A stretch of DNA of 64,000 nt from Pedobacter sp. PAMC26386 (GCA_014302835.1 CP060294.1:4365067-4429066), one strand, 5' to 3'; shown: positions 40,345 through 49,471, counted from the first letter of the stretch. The notes: generated by a model not told the origin, from the sequence alone. A program made the numbers and translations.

Positions 40345-41334
40345 CTATAACCCGCCCAATAGTGCTACAGTAAATTCAGTAGGTACTTCCAGATGAGGGA
40401 TATGTCCGCTGCCATCAAATTCAATCAGTTTGGCATTTGGTATTTTCGCTGCAGTCTGTTTTCCTAGTAATTTATATTGACCGTGGAGTGTCTGTTCCTG
40501 TGGGCTTAACAAACCTTTGCCAACTATCGTCTTGTCTTCTTTTCCGATAAACAGAATAGTAGGAACCGTAATATTTTGAAACTCATAACACACTGGCTGC
40601 TCATAAATCATAGTAAATGTCATGGCAGCAACTTTCGCCCACCTTGCATAATCTGAACTAAAGGTCACGCCCGCAGCAACTTTAACCAAGTCGTCATATT
40701 CTGGTTTCCAAACAGTAAAATAAGAACTTTGATAATATTTTTTTATAGTTTCAGCAGTTGACTTCAACTCAGTTTTATACTGATCCTCTGTCGTCACATA
40801 AGGGACAAAGGCCCGGTAGTCTTCTAAACCGATAGGATTTTCCAGTAATAGTTTCTCTGTAGTCTGAGGATACATTAAAGCAAACCGTGTAGCGAGCATC
40901 CCGCCCATTGAATGTCCAAGAATATTTGCCTTATGAATACCAAGGGTATCTAAAAGTGCTTTATTCCAGCGGGCAAACTGATGGAAGCTATAGTGAATAT
41001 ATGGTTTTGAAGATTTTCCAAATCCAATCTGATCAGGCACGATCACTCTGAACCCTCTGCTCGTTAAAGCCTTAATTACATTTGTCCAATAATAGCCTCC
41101 AAAGTTTTTACCATGAAACAAAACTACTGTTCTGCCATTTGCATTTTGTACCGGAGCAATGTCCATGTAGGCCATACTTATATCCTGCCCTTCAGTGTGA
41201 ATAGGAAAATATTTTACCGGATAAGCGTATTTAACGTTCTCCAACGTGATAGACAAGGTATCTGCCTGCTGTGCAGATGCAGATAAAGACAAACCAAATA
41301 AAAGAACGGCAGGTAGAAGTAGTTTTTTTAACAT
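40345..41334 (-). CDS. Secreted alpha/beta hydrolase
   Basis: A 329-aa protein starting at MLKKLLLPAVLLFG (41334); an in-frame ATG at 41346 would add four residues. Signal peptide ends near SASAQ. The alpha/beta fold core has VVLFHGKNFGGYYW (oxyanion region), the nucleophile elbow GHSMGG, and the catalytic His in GSGHIPHLE near the C-terminus. Substrate unknown; esterase or lipase-like activity in the periplasm is expected. It is transcribed alone. The TonB receptor gene upstream is separated by a strong hairpin. Confidence 0.85.
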   Translation of the reverse strand: MLKKLLLPAVLLFGLSLSASAQQADTLSITLENVKYAYPVKYFPIHTEGQDISMAYMDIAPVQNANGRTVVLFHGKNFGGYYWTNVIKALTSRGFRVIVPDQIGFGKSSKPYIHYSFHQFARWNKALLDTLGIHKANILGHSMGGMLATRFALMYPQTTEKLLLENPIGLEDYRAFVPYVTTEDQYKTELKSTAETIKKYYQSSYFTVWKPEYDDLVKVAAGVTFSSDYARWAKVAAMTFTMIYEQPVCYEFQNITVPTILFIGKEDKTIVGKGLLSPQEQTLHGQYKLLGKQTAAKIPNAKLIEFDGSGHIPHLEVPTEFTVALLGGL

Positions 41335-41401
41335 ATAATCAAACAATAATTTAGCCTACAAACAATGCAGACTAAGGAAAGTTCTAAACCTAACGATTAT
41401 T

Positions 41402-41449
41402 TTACGATAAAACCCCGCTCCTTAAACAGGAAGCGGGGTTTTATCGTAA
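41402..41449 (-). terminator. Terminator of the TonB receptor gene
   Basis: TTACGATAAAACCCCGCT pairs with AGCGGGGTTTTATCGTAA at the outer part of a hairpin spanning 41402-41449. It is about 12 nt after the TonB receptor stop (minus strand). Confidence 0.88.
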
Positions 41450-41461
41450 TTTTATGGTGAC

Positions 41462-43780
41462 TTATTTCTTCAATGTAAAAGGAATATTTACGCCAAAAGT
41501 GATATTACGTCCCATATTATAAATACCCAGAGTCGGATCTTCATCGCTTAATCTTCCTGGTTTGAAACGGCTTAAATGATCATAATAAGCTTTATTTAGT
41601 AAGTTCTTACCCGCAACGTAAACTGTGATATCCTGGTTTTTACTTAATTTCAAAGTTGTTCCAACAGATGCATTCAACAAAGTATAACCAGAAGTTGGAA
41701 ATTCAAAACTATCAATCTTATTCTGTCTGAAATAATTATCAATTCCTACAGAAACATAAGAATGTGATGTTCCTGCAAGAGCTGGCTCATAACGCAATTC
41801 GTTATGTAAGGTCGCAGCCGGAATAAATGGGAGAGATTCCTTAGTGGTGCGATTGGTTGCCCTGGTATAAGAGAAGCTATTTTCGAAATGGATAAAGCTA
41901 ACCGGGTGTAAAGTCAAAGATGCCTCTATACCACGTAAAAAAGCATTATTCTGTACAAAGTTGTATACAGGAAAAGGCCTGTCGTCTACCACTCTGGTTG
42001 TACCGTCAGTATTGTAATAAATATAGTCATTGATATAATTAGCGAAACCACCTAAACTTGCGCTTACGTATTGATTCTGATAATCAAAGGAAGCATCAAA
42101 CTGGTAACTCTGCTCTGGCTTAAGGTTTGGGTTACCTATTTCGTAACGAAATACACCCTCATGTACACCATTAGAGGCTAATTCTGCAATATTCGGCGCT
42201 CTGAAAGCACTTCCGGCATTAGCTTTAAAACTAAAAGCTTCATTAAATTCGTGGGTATAACCTAAGGCTCCGGTAACATGAGAGAATTTATTGCTGAATG
42301 CCGGGTAATCTGACTTTCCATGAAATTCTTTACCAGTCATTTTTCTATAGTCAAAACGAATACCTGCATTAAAGGTATCCTCATTCCATGTTTTTTTAAC
42401 GAAAGCAAAGCCACCAATTGCCTGGGTGTCAAAATCTGGAATTAACTGATCACTACCAGTTGTGTTTAAGCTATGGATATACTCACCTGATACACCAATA
42501 ACTGGTGCCCATCCATTAACCTCTTTAAACGAATACTTCAGGTCATAACTATAGGTATAGCTATTCAGGAACAGGGCTGGTCCTTCTCCTGGCGTCTCCA
42601 GCTCTCTTCTTAAATTGTGCTGATAACCTAATGTAGCTTTTAAACTACCTTCTCCTAAAAGGATGTTACTGTTTAAAGCTAATTTATAATGACGAATATC
42701 CTGTTTAGGAAAAGCTAATGTTCTGTCTTTATTTTGTGCATCTGTAAATGGCTGATCATCCTCTCCTACCAACTGACCTGCTTCATTCCTTTTAGGGTCA
42801 TAAAATCCAATATTTGTACGGAAAACAGAAGCGTCTAAATGTGCATATCCCCATTTCTTATTTAACCCAACCTGCCCTTCGAAATTAGTTTCGTTGAAAC
42901 CAGAATTAGGTACGTATTCTGTTGGTGTTTTATAAGAGTAAGCATTTTTATAAGATCCACGCGCTTTGTAAATGAATCCATTTTCATTACCCTGAAGCAT
43001 TAATGAGCTCCCAGACATGCCGTTATTAGTCGCATAGTTTGTTAAAAACTCACCTCTTAAGGTTCCTTCTGGTGCAGGTAATCCATCAAGGATATTAATT
43101 ACACCTCCTAATGCGTCCGAACCATACATTAAACTGGCAGGGCCTCTTAAAACCTCTACACGGTCTGCACTGTACTGATCGATTTCAATTCCGTGCTCAT
43201 CTCCCCATTGTTGTCCTTGTTGCTTTACTCCATCGTTCAACGTAATTACTCTGTTATAGCTCAGACCACGGATAACTGGTTTAGAAATTGCCGGCCCCGT
43301 TGTAATTTGAGATACACCCGGTACACGCGATATCGCATCGATCAGGTTTGTAGAAGGACGATATAATAAGTCGGCTTTACTGACAGTAGTCACTGAAGTA
43401 CTGTTCTTACGGTTATCAGAACTGGAAGCCGAACCGGTTATTACCACTTCTCTCCCTTCGATAACACTTGGCTCCAAAGCAAATTCCAGTTTCCCCGGAT
43501 TAGCAAAATCAATAAATTGTGTGATTGTTCTATAGCCTATATAGCTGATCTGAACAAGAAAACGTCCATGTGCTGGTGCATTCTTGAAAGTAAACTCCCC
43601 GTTTTGATTCGTAATAGCCGAGGTGCGCAAATCAGGAACAGTGATTGAAGCACCAGGCAATGGTGATTTAGTTTGAGCGTCAATAATTTTGCCTTTAAAC
43701 TCGGCTATATCAGCAGCAAATGTGCCGGTAAAAATAAAAGCAGACAGTAGTACAACTAAAAATAGATGTATCTTTTTCAT
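41462..43780 (-). CDS. TonB-dependent receptor
   Basis: A 772-aa outer-membrane receptor starting at MKKIHLFLVVLLSAF; in-frame ATGs at 43816 and 43798 would add a non-signal extension. Signal peptide ends near TFAA. A carboxypeptidase-regulatory-like domain (GKIIDAQTKSPLPGASITVP) is followed by the plug (ISRVPGVSQITTGPAISKPVIRG-type segment, RVEVLRGPASLMYGSDALGG) and a beta-barrel with LKPEQSYQFDASF. The plug and barrel resemble FepA/CirA-like metal-complex receptors rather than SusC. A His/Cys-rich small protein is encoded 215 bp upstream, suggesting metal uptake, but the ligand is not known. Confidence 0.92.
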   Translation of the reverse strand: MKKIHLFLVVLLSAFIFTGTFAADIAEFKGKIIDAQTKSPLPGASITVPDLRTSAITNQNGEFTFKNAPAHGRFLVQISYIGYRTITQFIDFANPGKLEFALEPSVIEGREVVITGSASSSDNRKNSTSVTTVSKADLLYRPSTNLIDAISRVPGVSQITTGPAISKPVIRGLSYNRVITLNDGVKQQGQQWGDEHGIEIDQYSADRVEVLRGPASLMYGSDALGGVINILDGLPAPEGTLRGEFLTNYATNNGMSGSSLMLQGNENGFIYKARGSYKNAYSYKTPTEYVPNSGFNETNFEGQVGLNKKWGYAHLDASVFRTNIGFYDPKRNEAGQLVGEDDQPFTDAQNKDRTLAFPKQDIRHYKLALNSNILLGEGSLKATLGYQHNLRRELETPGEGPALFLNSYTYSYDLKYSFKEVNGWAPVIGVSGEYIHSLNTTGSDQLIPDFDTQAIGGFAFVKKTWNEDTFNAGIRFDYRKMTGKEFHGKSDYPAFSNKFSHVTGALGYTHEFNEAFSFKANAGSAFRAPNIAELASNGVHEGVFRYEIGNPNLKPEQSYQFDASFDYQNQYVSASLGGFANYINDYIYYNTDGTTRVVDDRPFPVYNFVQNNAFLRGIEASLTLHPVSFIHFENSFSYTRATNRTTKESLPFIPAATLHNELRYEPALAGTSHSYVSVGIDNYFRQNKIDSFEFPTSGYTLLNASVGTTLKLSKNQDITVYVAGKNLLNKAYYDHLSRFKPGRLSDEDPTLGIYNMGRNITFGVNIPFTLKK

Positions 43781-43994
43781 ATTAAATATAGTTTTTAACA
43801 TTAATAAAGCTTGCAATAACGCTTCTTATCTAATGAAAGATGTTCAGCTTACACAGGTCTCATATGGTGTATTGTGTGTGAATAAAATCGACCAGTTTGA
43901 ATATAAAACCTATTAAAAGGCATCCAGAAACCGGTATAGCATGTTAGGGCAAAACCTAGGCATGTCCTATCAATAAGATATTAGATTTTTAAAC

Positions 43995-44333
43995 TCAGGC
44001 TGTAGGGGGCCCGCGGAGAGAAGTACTGATTAAAGCAGTATAGCAAGATCCTGTTAAGGCGTAATCTTTCACTAATGCTTTGCTTTGCTGTTTTGCCTGA
44101 TAAGGTACTGCAGCAGTGTAATAATCTTTTTCAAAATGTGCAGAACAGATCAGACAATTATGTCTTTCACTCCCGACGTGCACCTTATGCATACATTCTT
44201 TACCATTTTTAACGCAATAGTCTAACTGCTCTTCATGATGATGAAGAGAGCTCCACGGAGTCAGTGCGATGGCAAATACCCAGAGCAATAACGTTGCTAG
44301 AATCCTGTTGATATGTAAACGTCTATGGTTCAA
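43995..44333 (-). CDS. His/Cys-rich small envelope protein
   Basis: A 112-aa protein starting with TTG 44331-44333. The N-terminal hydrophobic segment (about 10-28, LATLLLWVFAIALTPWSSL) is followed by HHHEEQ, CVKNGKECMHKVHVG, and HNCLICSAHFE, giving a cluster of histidines and a CxxC, then a polar tail with another Cys. This resembles DUF2946-like metal-linked proteins, so periplasmic metal binding is a reasonable guess. It is transcribed toward the TonB receptor gene; 215 bp without a gene separate them. A perfect -7 element lies 6 nt before the start codon. Confidence 0.65.
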   Translation of the reverse strand: MNHRRLHINRILATLLLWVFAIALTPWSSLHHHEEQLDYCVKNGKECMHKVHVGSERHNCLICSAHFEKDYYTAAVPYQAKQQSKALVKDYALTGSCYTALISTSLRGPPTA

Positions 44334-44339
44334 TTAACA

Positions 44340-44347
44340 CAAAAGTA
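44340..44347 (-). promoter_or_regulatory. -7 element of the His/Cys-rich gene
   Basis: TACTTTTG on the minus strand matches TAnnTTTG and ends 6 nt before the TTG start codon, supporting that start and a near-leaderless mRNA. Confidence 0.45.
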
Positions 44348-44540
44348 ATCAAATCTGCACAATCTAGGTAATCTTCACGTAACAATGCTTTTATACCACG
44401 TTAAAAACACTTGCAACATACTTTCTAACAAAGCCTTCTGAATAATTGTCACCACAATGCATTTATTGTGTCAAAAACCGATTCAGCGTACCGTTAAAAA
44501 AAACATTCCCTCCTATAAATCGTTAATCATATAAAAAGAT

Positions 44541-45197
44541 ATGGCAACGTCTCAACAAATTAAAACTGCTTACATTGATTATGTGTTAACGCAGGACGAA
44601 AAACCCAAGTCTGTCTATAGTTTCGCGAAAAAATTAAAAATTTCAGAAGCTGAGTTTTATGAATTCTATGGTTCTTTTGAAAGTATTGAAAAAATGGTAT
44701 GGGTAGACCTCACGGTTGAAGCTATTGATACGATTCAACAACAAGAAGTCTGGGCTCAATATTCATCAAGGGATAGAATGCTTTCCTTCTTCTATAGCTA
44801 TGTTGAACTCTTGAAAAAACACAGAAGCTTTATTGTTTATAGTCTCAAAAGCCATAAAGATAGATTTGCAACACCCCAGGTATTATCAGGTGTAAAACCA
44901 ATCTTTGAAAATTTTGCTGAAGAACTGATTAATGAAGGACTAGAAAGCGGAGAACTGGCAGACCGTAAATTTTTCTCCAAAAGGTATAAAGATGCACTTT
45001 GGATTCAATATGCCTTCATCATCAACTTTTGGGTAAATGATGACAGTGCAGAATTTGAAAAGACAGACGAAGCCATTGAAAAAGGAATTAATGTGACCTT
45101 TGATTTATTTCAGCGTTCACCTATCGACAACCTTTTTGAATACGGAAAGTTCTTATCCAGAAATGCTGGCTTTGCAGAAAATAGGAGTAAACAATAG
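44541..45197 (+). CDS. TetR-family transcriptional regulator
   Basis: A 218-aa regulator. The N-terminal HTH is recognisable: QIKTAYIDYVLTQDEKPKSVYSFAKKLKISEAEFYEFYGS, with the recognition helix around SEAEFYEFYG. The helical C-terminal domain fits the TetR_C families used by Bacteroidota. It is 1 nt upstream of the AarF kinase gene, so it may regulate that gene and itself. The inducing ligand is unknown. Confidence 0.85.
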   Translation: MATSQQIKTAYIDYVLTQDEKPKSVYSFAKKLKISEAEFYEFYGSFESIEKMVWVDLTVEAIDTIQQQEVWAQYSSRDRMLSFFYSYVELLKKHRSFIVYSLKSHKDRFATPQVLSGVKPIFENFAEELINEGLESGELADRKFFSKRYKDALWIQYAFIINFWVNDDSAEFEKTDEAIEKGINVTFDLFQRSPIDNLFEYGKFLSRNAGFAENRSKQ

Positions 45198-45198
45198 G

Positions 45199-46500
45199 AT
45201 GGCCGAGCAACATAGTATTCCAGTGACTAAAACAGAACGGTCAGCTAAATTTGTTAAAACCGGATTTCAGATTGGTGGGAATTATATCAAACACTACTCT
45301 AAAAAACTGTTTAATCCACAATTAGGCAGAGATGAACTGAATGAAGATAATGCGACCGATATTTATAAATCTCTGAGCGAACTGAAAGGAAGTGCATTAA
45401 AAATTGCGCAGATGCTCAGTATGGACAAAAACATCCTTCCTAAATCGTATGTGGACAAATTCACCCAATCTCAATACAATGCTCCACCACTTTCAGGCCC
45501 CCTGATTGTAAGAACATTTACCAAAAATTTCGGTAAAACGCCAGACGCCATATATGATAAATTCAACCTGGTGTCTACTAATGCAGCTTCTATCGGACAG
45601 GTGCATGAGGCAGAACTGAATGGAAAAAAGCTGGCTGTTAAAATCCAGTACCCGGGAGTCGGGGACAGTATCTCCTCAGATCTGAAATTAGTAAAACCTT
45701 TTGCTTTCCGTTTATTGGGGATGAGTGAGAAGGAACTCAATATTTACATCAAAGAAGTAGAAGAAAGACTATTAGAAGAAACAGACTATGAGCTAGAGGT
45801 TCGCCGTTCTATTGAAATTACCGAAGCATGCAAGAATTTAAATAATGTAGTATTTCCTACCTATTATCCTAAACTCTCCGGCAAGAGGGTCATTACAATG
45901 GACTGGATTAATGGACTTCATTTGAAAGAATTTCTGTTGACAAACCCTTCACAAGAGTTAAGAAATAAAATCGGGCAGGCCTTATGGGATTTTTACAATT
46001 TCCAGCAGCACGAACTGAGAGCTGTACATGCTGATCCCCATCCCGGCAACTTTATGGTTACACCAGATGAAAAATTAGGGGTAATAGATTTTGGTTGTAT
46101 CAAAGAAATGCCCGATGATTTCTACGTACCTTTCTTTTCCTTGATTTCATCAGATATGATCAAGGATAAAAACAAAACCATTGAAGCTTTCAGAAAACTG
46201 GAAATGATCCATCCGGATGATAACGCTGTACAGATTGAATTTTATTATAAATCATATCTGGAAATGATACAATTATTTGCAAAACCTTATATCAGTAAAA
46301 CCTTTGACTTCAGTGAGCCTGAATTTTTCACACAATTGTACGCTTTTGGTGAAAAGATGGCAAAAATGCCCGAGTTTAAACAAGCTAGGGGCGTAAAACA
46401 TTTCATTTATGTCAACCGGACAAATTTTGGTTTATACACAATCCTACAAGAATTAAAGGCTGTAGTGAAAACCGACACTTATAATCCACATATGATATAA
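45199..46500 (+). CDS. AarF/ABC1/UbiB-family protein kinase-like protein
   Basis: A 433-aa protein starting at ATG 45199; the long open frame back to 45100 overlaps the regulator gene and is not used. ABC1 features are visible: the KxGQ-like motif as LKGSALKIAQMLSMD, the Ala-rich loop AASIGQVHEAELNGKKLAVKIQYPG, VHADPHPGNFMV as the catalytic loop and VIDFGCIKE as the DFG-like motif. The family supports quinone synthesis and membrane lipid metabolism through ATPase activity. It forms an operon with the TetR gene. Confidence 0.9.
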   Translation: MAEQHSIPVTKTERSAKFVKTGFQIGGNYIKHYSKKLFNPQLGRDELNEDNATDIYKSLSELKGSALKIAQMLSMDKNILPKSYVDKFTQSQYNAPPLSGPLIVRTFTKNFGKTPDAIYDKFNLVSTNAASIGQVHEAELNGKKLAVKIQYPGVGDSISSDLKLVKPFAFRLLGMSEKELNIYIKEVEERLLEETDYELEVRRSIEITEACKNLNNVVFPTYYPKLSGKRVITMDWINGLHLKEFLLTNPSQELRNKIGQALWDFYNFQQHELRAVHADPHPGNFMVTPDEKLGVIDFGCIKEMPDDFYVPFFSLISSDMIKDKNKTIEAFRKLEMIHPDDNAVQIEFYYKSYLEMIQLFAKPYISKTFDFSEPEFFTQLYAFGEKMAKMPEFKQARGVKHFIYVNRTNFGLYTILQELKAVVKTDTYNPHMI

Positions 46501-46503
46501 AAC

Positions 46504-46539
46504 AGGAAAGGTACAGTCGCCACAACCAATACCTTTCCT
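46504..46539 (+). terminator. Hairpin after the AarF gene
   Basis: AGGAAAGGTA (46504-46513) pairs with TACCTTTCCT (46530-46539) around a 16-nt loop, 4 nt after the stop. No T run follows, so intrinsic termination is uncertain. Confidence 0.4.
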
Positions 46540-46720
46540 AACCTAAAAACTCGTATATAAGACGTAAATGAATTAAAAAAGTTTCAAAGCATTTGTAATT
46601 ATTTTTTAACATTTCCACAAAGCCCTCTTGAAAACGCCTTTACACTTTGTATCAGGCGGTTATAATTTATCGTCTCAGAATTACATATATTAGAGCCTGT
46701 TTAAATTTAGACGATAAACC

Positions 46721-47197
46721 ATGAAAGCTAATGAAGACCTGATCCATCACTTTTATACTTGCTTTAAAAACAAGGATTTTAAAGGGATGCAAGCCTGTTA
46801 CGCAGATAATGCAACTTTTAGTGATGCTGCATTTCAGCATTTAGATGCCGCACAAGTTCGCAGTATGTGGGAGATGCTGATCAAAAGTGGTAAAGATATG
46901 CGTGTCGAATATAATCATGTTCAAGCAGATGGAGAAAAAGGTACTGCAGAGTGGGTGGCGCACTATACTTTTTCAGCTACCGGAAAAAAGGTAGTTAACA
47001 GGATCAAAGCATCTTTTGTCTTTGAGAACGAAAAGATCGTTCAGCATAAAGATGATTTTAGCTTCTATAAATGGGCCAGTCAGGCTCTTGGACTACCAGG
47101 TCAGCTATTAGGCTGGACAGATTTCCTCAAAAATAAAATACGGAAGCGGGCTGCCGAAAATCTTCGTTTATATATGGCCGCTCATCCCAAAACCTAA
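46721..47197 (+). CDS. NTF2-like / SnoaL-fold protein
   Basis: A 158-aa small alpha+beta protein: N-terminal helix LIHHFYTCFKNKDFKGMQACY, then YADNATFSDAAF, GTAEWVAHYTFSATGKKV and IVQHKDDFSFYKWASQALG. This pattern fits the NTF2-like/SnoaL superfamily, where a conical pocket binds a small ligand. No catalytic residues can be assigned. Cytoplasmic. The dienelactone-hydrolase-like gene follows 23 nt downstream and may be in the same transcript. Confidence 0.8.
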   Translation: MKANEDLIHHFYTCFKNKDFKGMQACYADNATFSDAAFQHLDAAQVRSMWEMLIKSGKDMRVEYNHVQADGEKGTAEWVAHYTFSATGKKVVNRIKASFVFENEKIVQHKDDFSFYKWASQALGLPGQLLGWTDFLKNKIRKRAAENLRLYMAAHPKT

Positions 47198-47220
47198 GTT
47201 ATTAATTAAATATATGAATT

Positions 47221-47991
47221 ATGAAACCAGTAATTACTATCGTTTTAACCCTTCTGGTGTCCGGCACTTATGCGCAGCTTAAACCCGTAACTTATCAGGA
47301 TGGCACTCAAAAACTAACCGGCCTTGCGATCACACCTGCCAAAACAAATATCAAAAGAGCAGGTATACTAATTCTTCCAGCCTGGAAAGGAATTGATAAC
47401 AATGCTAAAGAAGCAGCACTAAAACTATCCAAACTTGGTTATCATGCATTTATTGCAGATATCTATGGGGAAGGTAACTATCCAAAAGACGCGAAAGAAG
47501 CTGGTCAGCAATCAAGCCGCTATAAAAAAGATCCGGCCGCTTATCAGCAAAGAATCAAAGCTGCATTGCAACAACTAATTCACGCAGGCGCTGATCCAGC
47601 GCGTATAATCGTGATTGGTTATTGTTTTGGCGGCACAGGGGCAATAGAAGCTGCAAGGGCGAACTTACCTGTCCGGGGAGTAGTTTCTATCCATGGAGGC
47701 CTTGCACAATACGCAGGAGCCAGAACAATTAGTACTATTCGACCTAAAGTACTGGTCTTGCATGGTGCTGATGACCCAACAATGACCACAGAACAGGTTC
47801 TGGGCTTCCAGCAGGAAATGAGAAATGCCAAAGCAGACTGGCAGATGATTGAATATGCAAATGCCGTGCATGCGTTTACTGACCGTGAAGCGGGCAATGA
47901 CAATTCAAAAGGCGCAGCCTATAATGAACTGGCCTCAACACGGTCATGGAAACATATGCTTTTATTTTTTGATGAAATATTAGCCAATTAA
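47221..47991 (+). CDS. Dienelactone hydrolase family protein, secreted
   Basis: A 256-aa protein with a signal peptide (about 1-19, ending TYAQ). The alpha/beta hydrolase core has the nucleophile motif GYCFGGTGAIEA with C135, the aspartate region LHGADDPTM and the histidine in NAVHAFTDREAGN, the Cys-Asp-His triad of dienelactone hydrolases. Substrate unknown; export suggests extracellular or periplasmic esters or lactones. Its stop overlaps the stop of the convergent hisS by 4 nt. Confidence 0.88.
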   Translation: MKPVITIVLTLLVSGTYAQLKPVTYQDGTQKLTGLAITPAKTNIKRAGILILPAWKGIDNNAKEAALKLSKLGYHAFIADIYGEGNYPKDAKEAGQQSSRYKKDPAAYQQRIKAALQQLIHAGADPARIIVIGYCFGGTGAIEAARANLPVRGVVSIHGGLAQYAGARTISTIRPKVLVLHGADDPTMTTEQVLGFQQEMRNAKADWQMIEYANAVHAFTDREAGNDNSKGAAYNELASTRSWKHMLLFFDEILAN

Positions 47992-49388
47992 CCGGCTAAT
48001 ATTTCTTTTTGAAGCAATTCAATAATAGCAGCAGCATTTATTTTCTGCTGCTCACCTGAATGCATATTTTTCAAGGTCAATATACCACTCTGTAATTCAT
48101 CACTTCCAATCAGGATTACATAAGGGATAGATTTAGCATCAGCATAACTCATCTGTTTTTTAAGTTTTGCTGCTGATGGATAAAGTTCCGCAGCGATATC
48201 TGCATCCCGTAATTGCTGCAATAAGGGTAAAGCATACAGCTCAGATTCTGCGTCAAAATTACTGATCAGTACTTTTGTACCAGCAGCTGCCGATTCCGGG
48301 AACAAGTTTAGTTCTTGCAAAACATCATAAATCCGATCAGCGCCAAAAGAAATCCCAACACCAGTTAAGCCTTTTAAGCCGAACATACCTGTCAGGTCAT
48401 CATAACGACCGCCACCGCAAATACTTCCCATAGCAGCTTCATTGGTTTTCACTTCAAATATGCAACCAGTATAGTAGTTTAAACCACGGGCAAGTGTAAT
48501 ATCCAGTTCAAGATCCGGTTGTCTCAGCTCGCTGTTTGTTAACAACCCCTGCACATAAGTAAATACCGTTTCAATTTCCGCTATTCCTTTTAATCCGATT
48601 TCAGAACTGGCCAGAACTTCCTTCAGCCTATTTAATTTTTCTGCATTTGTACCTTCCAGTAAGATTACTGGTTTTAACTGTTCAATATCAGCTTCGGTAA
48701 ATCCTCTTTCCAGCAATTCTTTAGTTACCCCTTCAAAACCGATCTTATCCAGTTTATCGATCGCAACAGTCATATCGATGATCAATTCTGGTTTGCCTAT
48801 AATTTCTGCAATTCCAGATAATATCTTCCGGTTATTGATTTTAATCGTAAAATCTGTCATTCCCAAATTACAGAGCGCTTCCTGGTAGATCAGTACAAAT
48901 TCTGCTTCGTTCAATAAGCTTTCAGAACCTACTACATCCACATCACACTGATAAAACTCCCGGTAACGTCCTTTCTGTGGTCTGTCAGCTCTCCATACCG
49001 GCTGGATCTGGAAACGTTTGAAAGGAAGAGAAATATCATTCTGGTGCATCACTACATAGCGTGCAAAGGGAACAGTTAAGTCGTAGCGTAAGGCTTTCTC
49101 ACTGATCGAAGAAATCAGTGCATTGGAATTTAATGCCCCCAAATGAGCAGCATTAGCCTTAGAAAGATAATCTCCTGAGTTCAGGATCTTAAAAATCAGT
49201 TTATCTCCTTCATCACCGTATTTACCCGTCAACGTAGAAAGGTTCTCCATCGCAGGGGTCTGTATTTCAGCATAACCATATTTTTTAAACACCTTTTTAA
49301 TGGTATCAAATATGTAATTACGTTTCACCATTTCCTGAGGTGAAAAATCACGGGTTCCTTTTGCTAAAGACGGTTTAATGTTTGACAT
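47988..49388 (-). CDS. hisS: Histidine--tRNA ligase
   Basis: A 466-aa class II synthetase starting at MSNIKPSLAKGTRDF (49388); 13 upstream in-frame residues of low likeness were excluded. Motif 1 lies near IFDTIKKVFKKYGYAEIQTP, motif 2 QIQPVWRADRPQKGRYREFYQ, the HisA signature LARGLNYYTGCIFEV, motif 3 SICGGGRYDDL and GVGISFGADRI. The anticodon-binding domain follows (KVLISNFDAESE). It charges tRNA-His with histidine in the cytoplasm. A -7 element lies 5 nt before the ATG. Confidence 0.96.
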   Translation of the reverse strand: MSNIKPSLAKGTRDFSPQEMVKRNYIFDTIKKVFKKYGYAEIQTPAMENLSTLTGKYGDEGDKLIFKILNSGDYLSKANAAHLGALNSNALISSISEKALRYDLTVPFARYVVMHQNDISLPFKRFQIQPVWRADRPQKGRYREFYQCDVDVVGSESLLNEAEFVLIYQEALCNLGMTDFTIKINNRKILSGIAEIIGKPELIIDMTVAIDKLDKIGFEGVTKELLERGFTEADIEQLKPVILLEGTNAEKLNRLKEVLASSEIGLKGIAEIETVFTYVQGLLTNSELRQPDLELDITLARGLNYYTGCIFEVKTNEAAMGSICGGGRYDDLTGMFGLKGLTGVGISFGADRIYDVLQELNLFPESAAAGTKVLISNFDAESELYALPLLQQLRDADIAAELYPSAAKLKKQMSYADAKSIPYVILIGSDELQSGILTLKNMHSGEQQKINAAAIIELLQKEILAG

Positions 49389-49393
49389 GGTGG

Positions 49394-49401
49394 CAAAAGT
49401 A
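49394..49401 (-). promoter_or_regulatory. -7 element of hisS (leaderless spacing)
   Basis: TACTTTTG on the minus strand matches TAnnTTTG and ends 5 nt before the hisS ATG. Two similar T-rich near-matches lie just upstream. Confidence 0.5.
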
Positions 49402-49426
49402 CAAAAAGTACAAAAACTAAAGCGCA

Positions 49427-49456
49427 TAAAAAAAGCCGCCGAAGCAGCTTTTTTAA
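49427..49456 (-). terminator. Terminator of the pyruvate dehydrogenase operon
   Basis: Read on the minus strand, AAAAAGCTGC and GCGGCTTTTT form a stem with a TTCG loop, followed by a T run (plus-strand A run 49428-49434). It lies 16 nt after the E2 stop. Confidence 0.75.
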
Positions 49457-49471
49457 ATATTTAGAGCTTAT

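Noticed and set aside
43689..43916. ORF on the plus strand at the TonB receptor start
   Set aside because: Shadow of the receptor gene signal-peptide region; no domain and poor composition.
43917..43994. Hairpin near GCATGTTAGG / CCTAGGCATG
   Set aside because: Pairing is imperfect and no T run follows; too weak to call a terminator or metal-responsive site.
45100..45198. Longer N-terminus for the AarF gene
   Set aside because: It overlaps the whole end of the TetR gene and has no family likeness; ATG 45199 directly follows the TetR stop.
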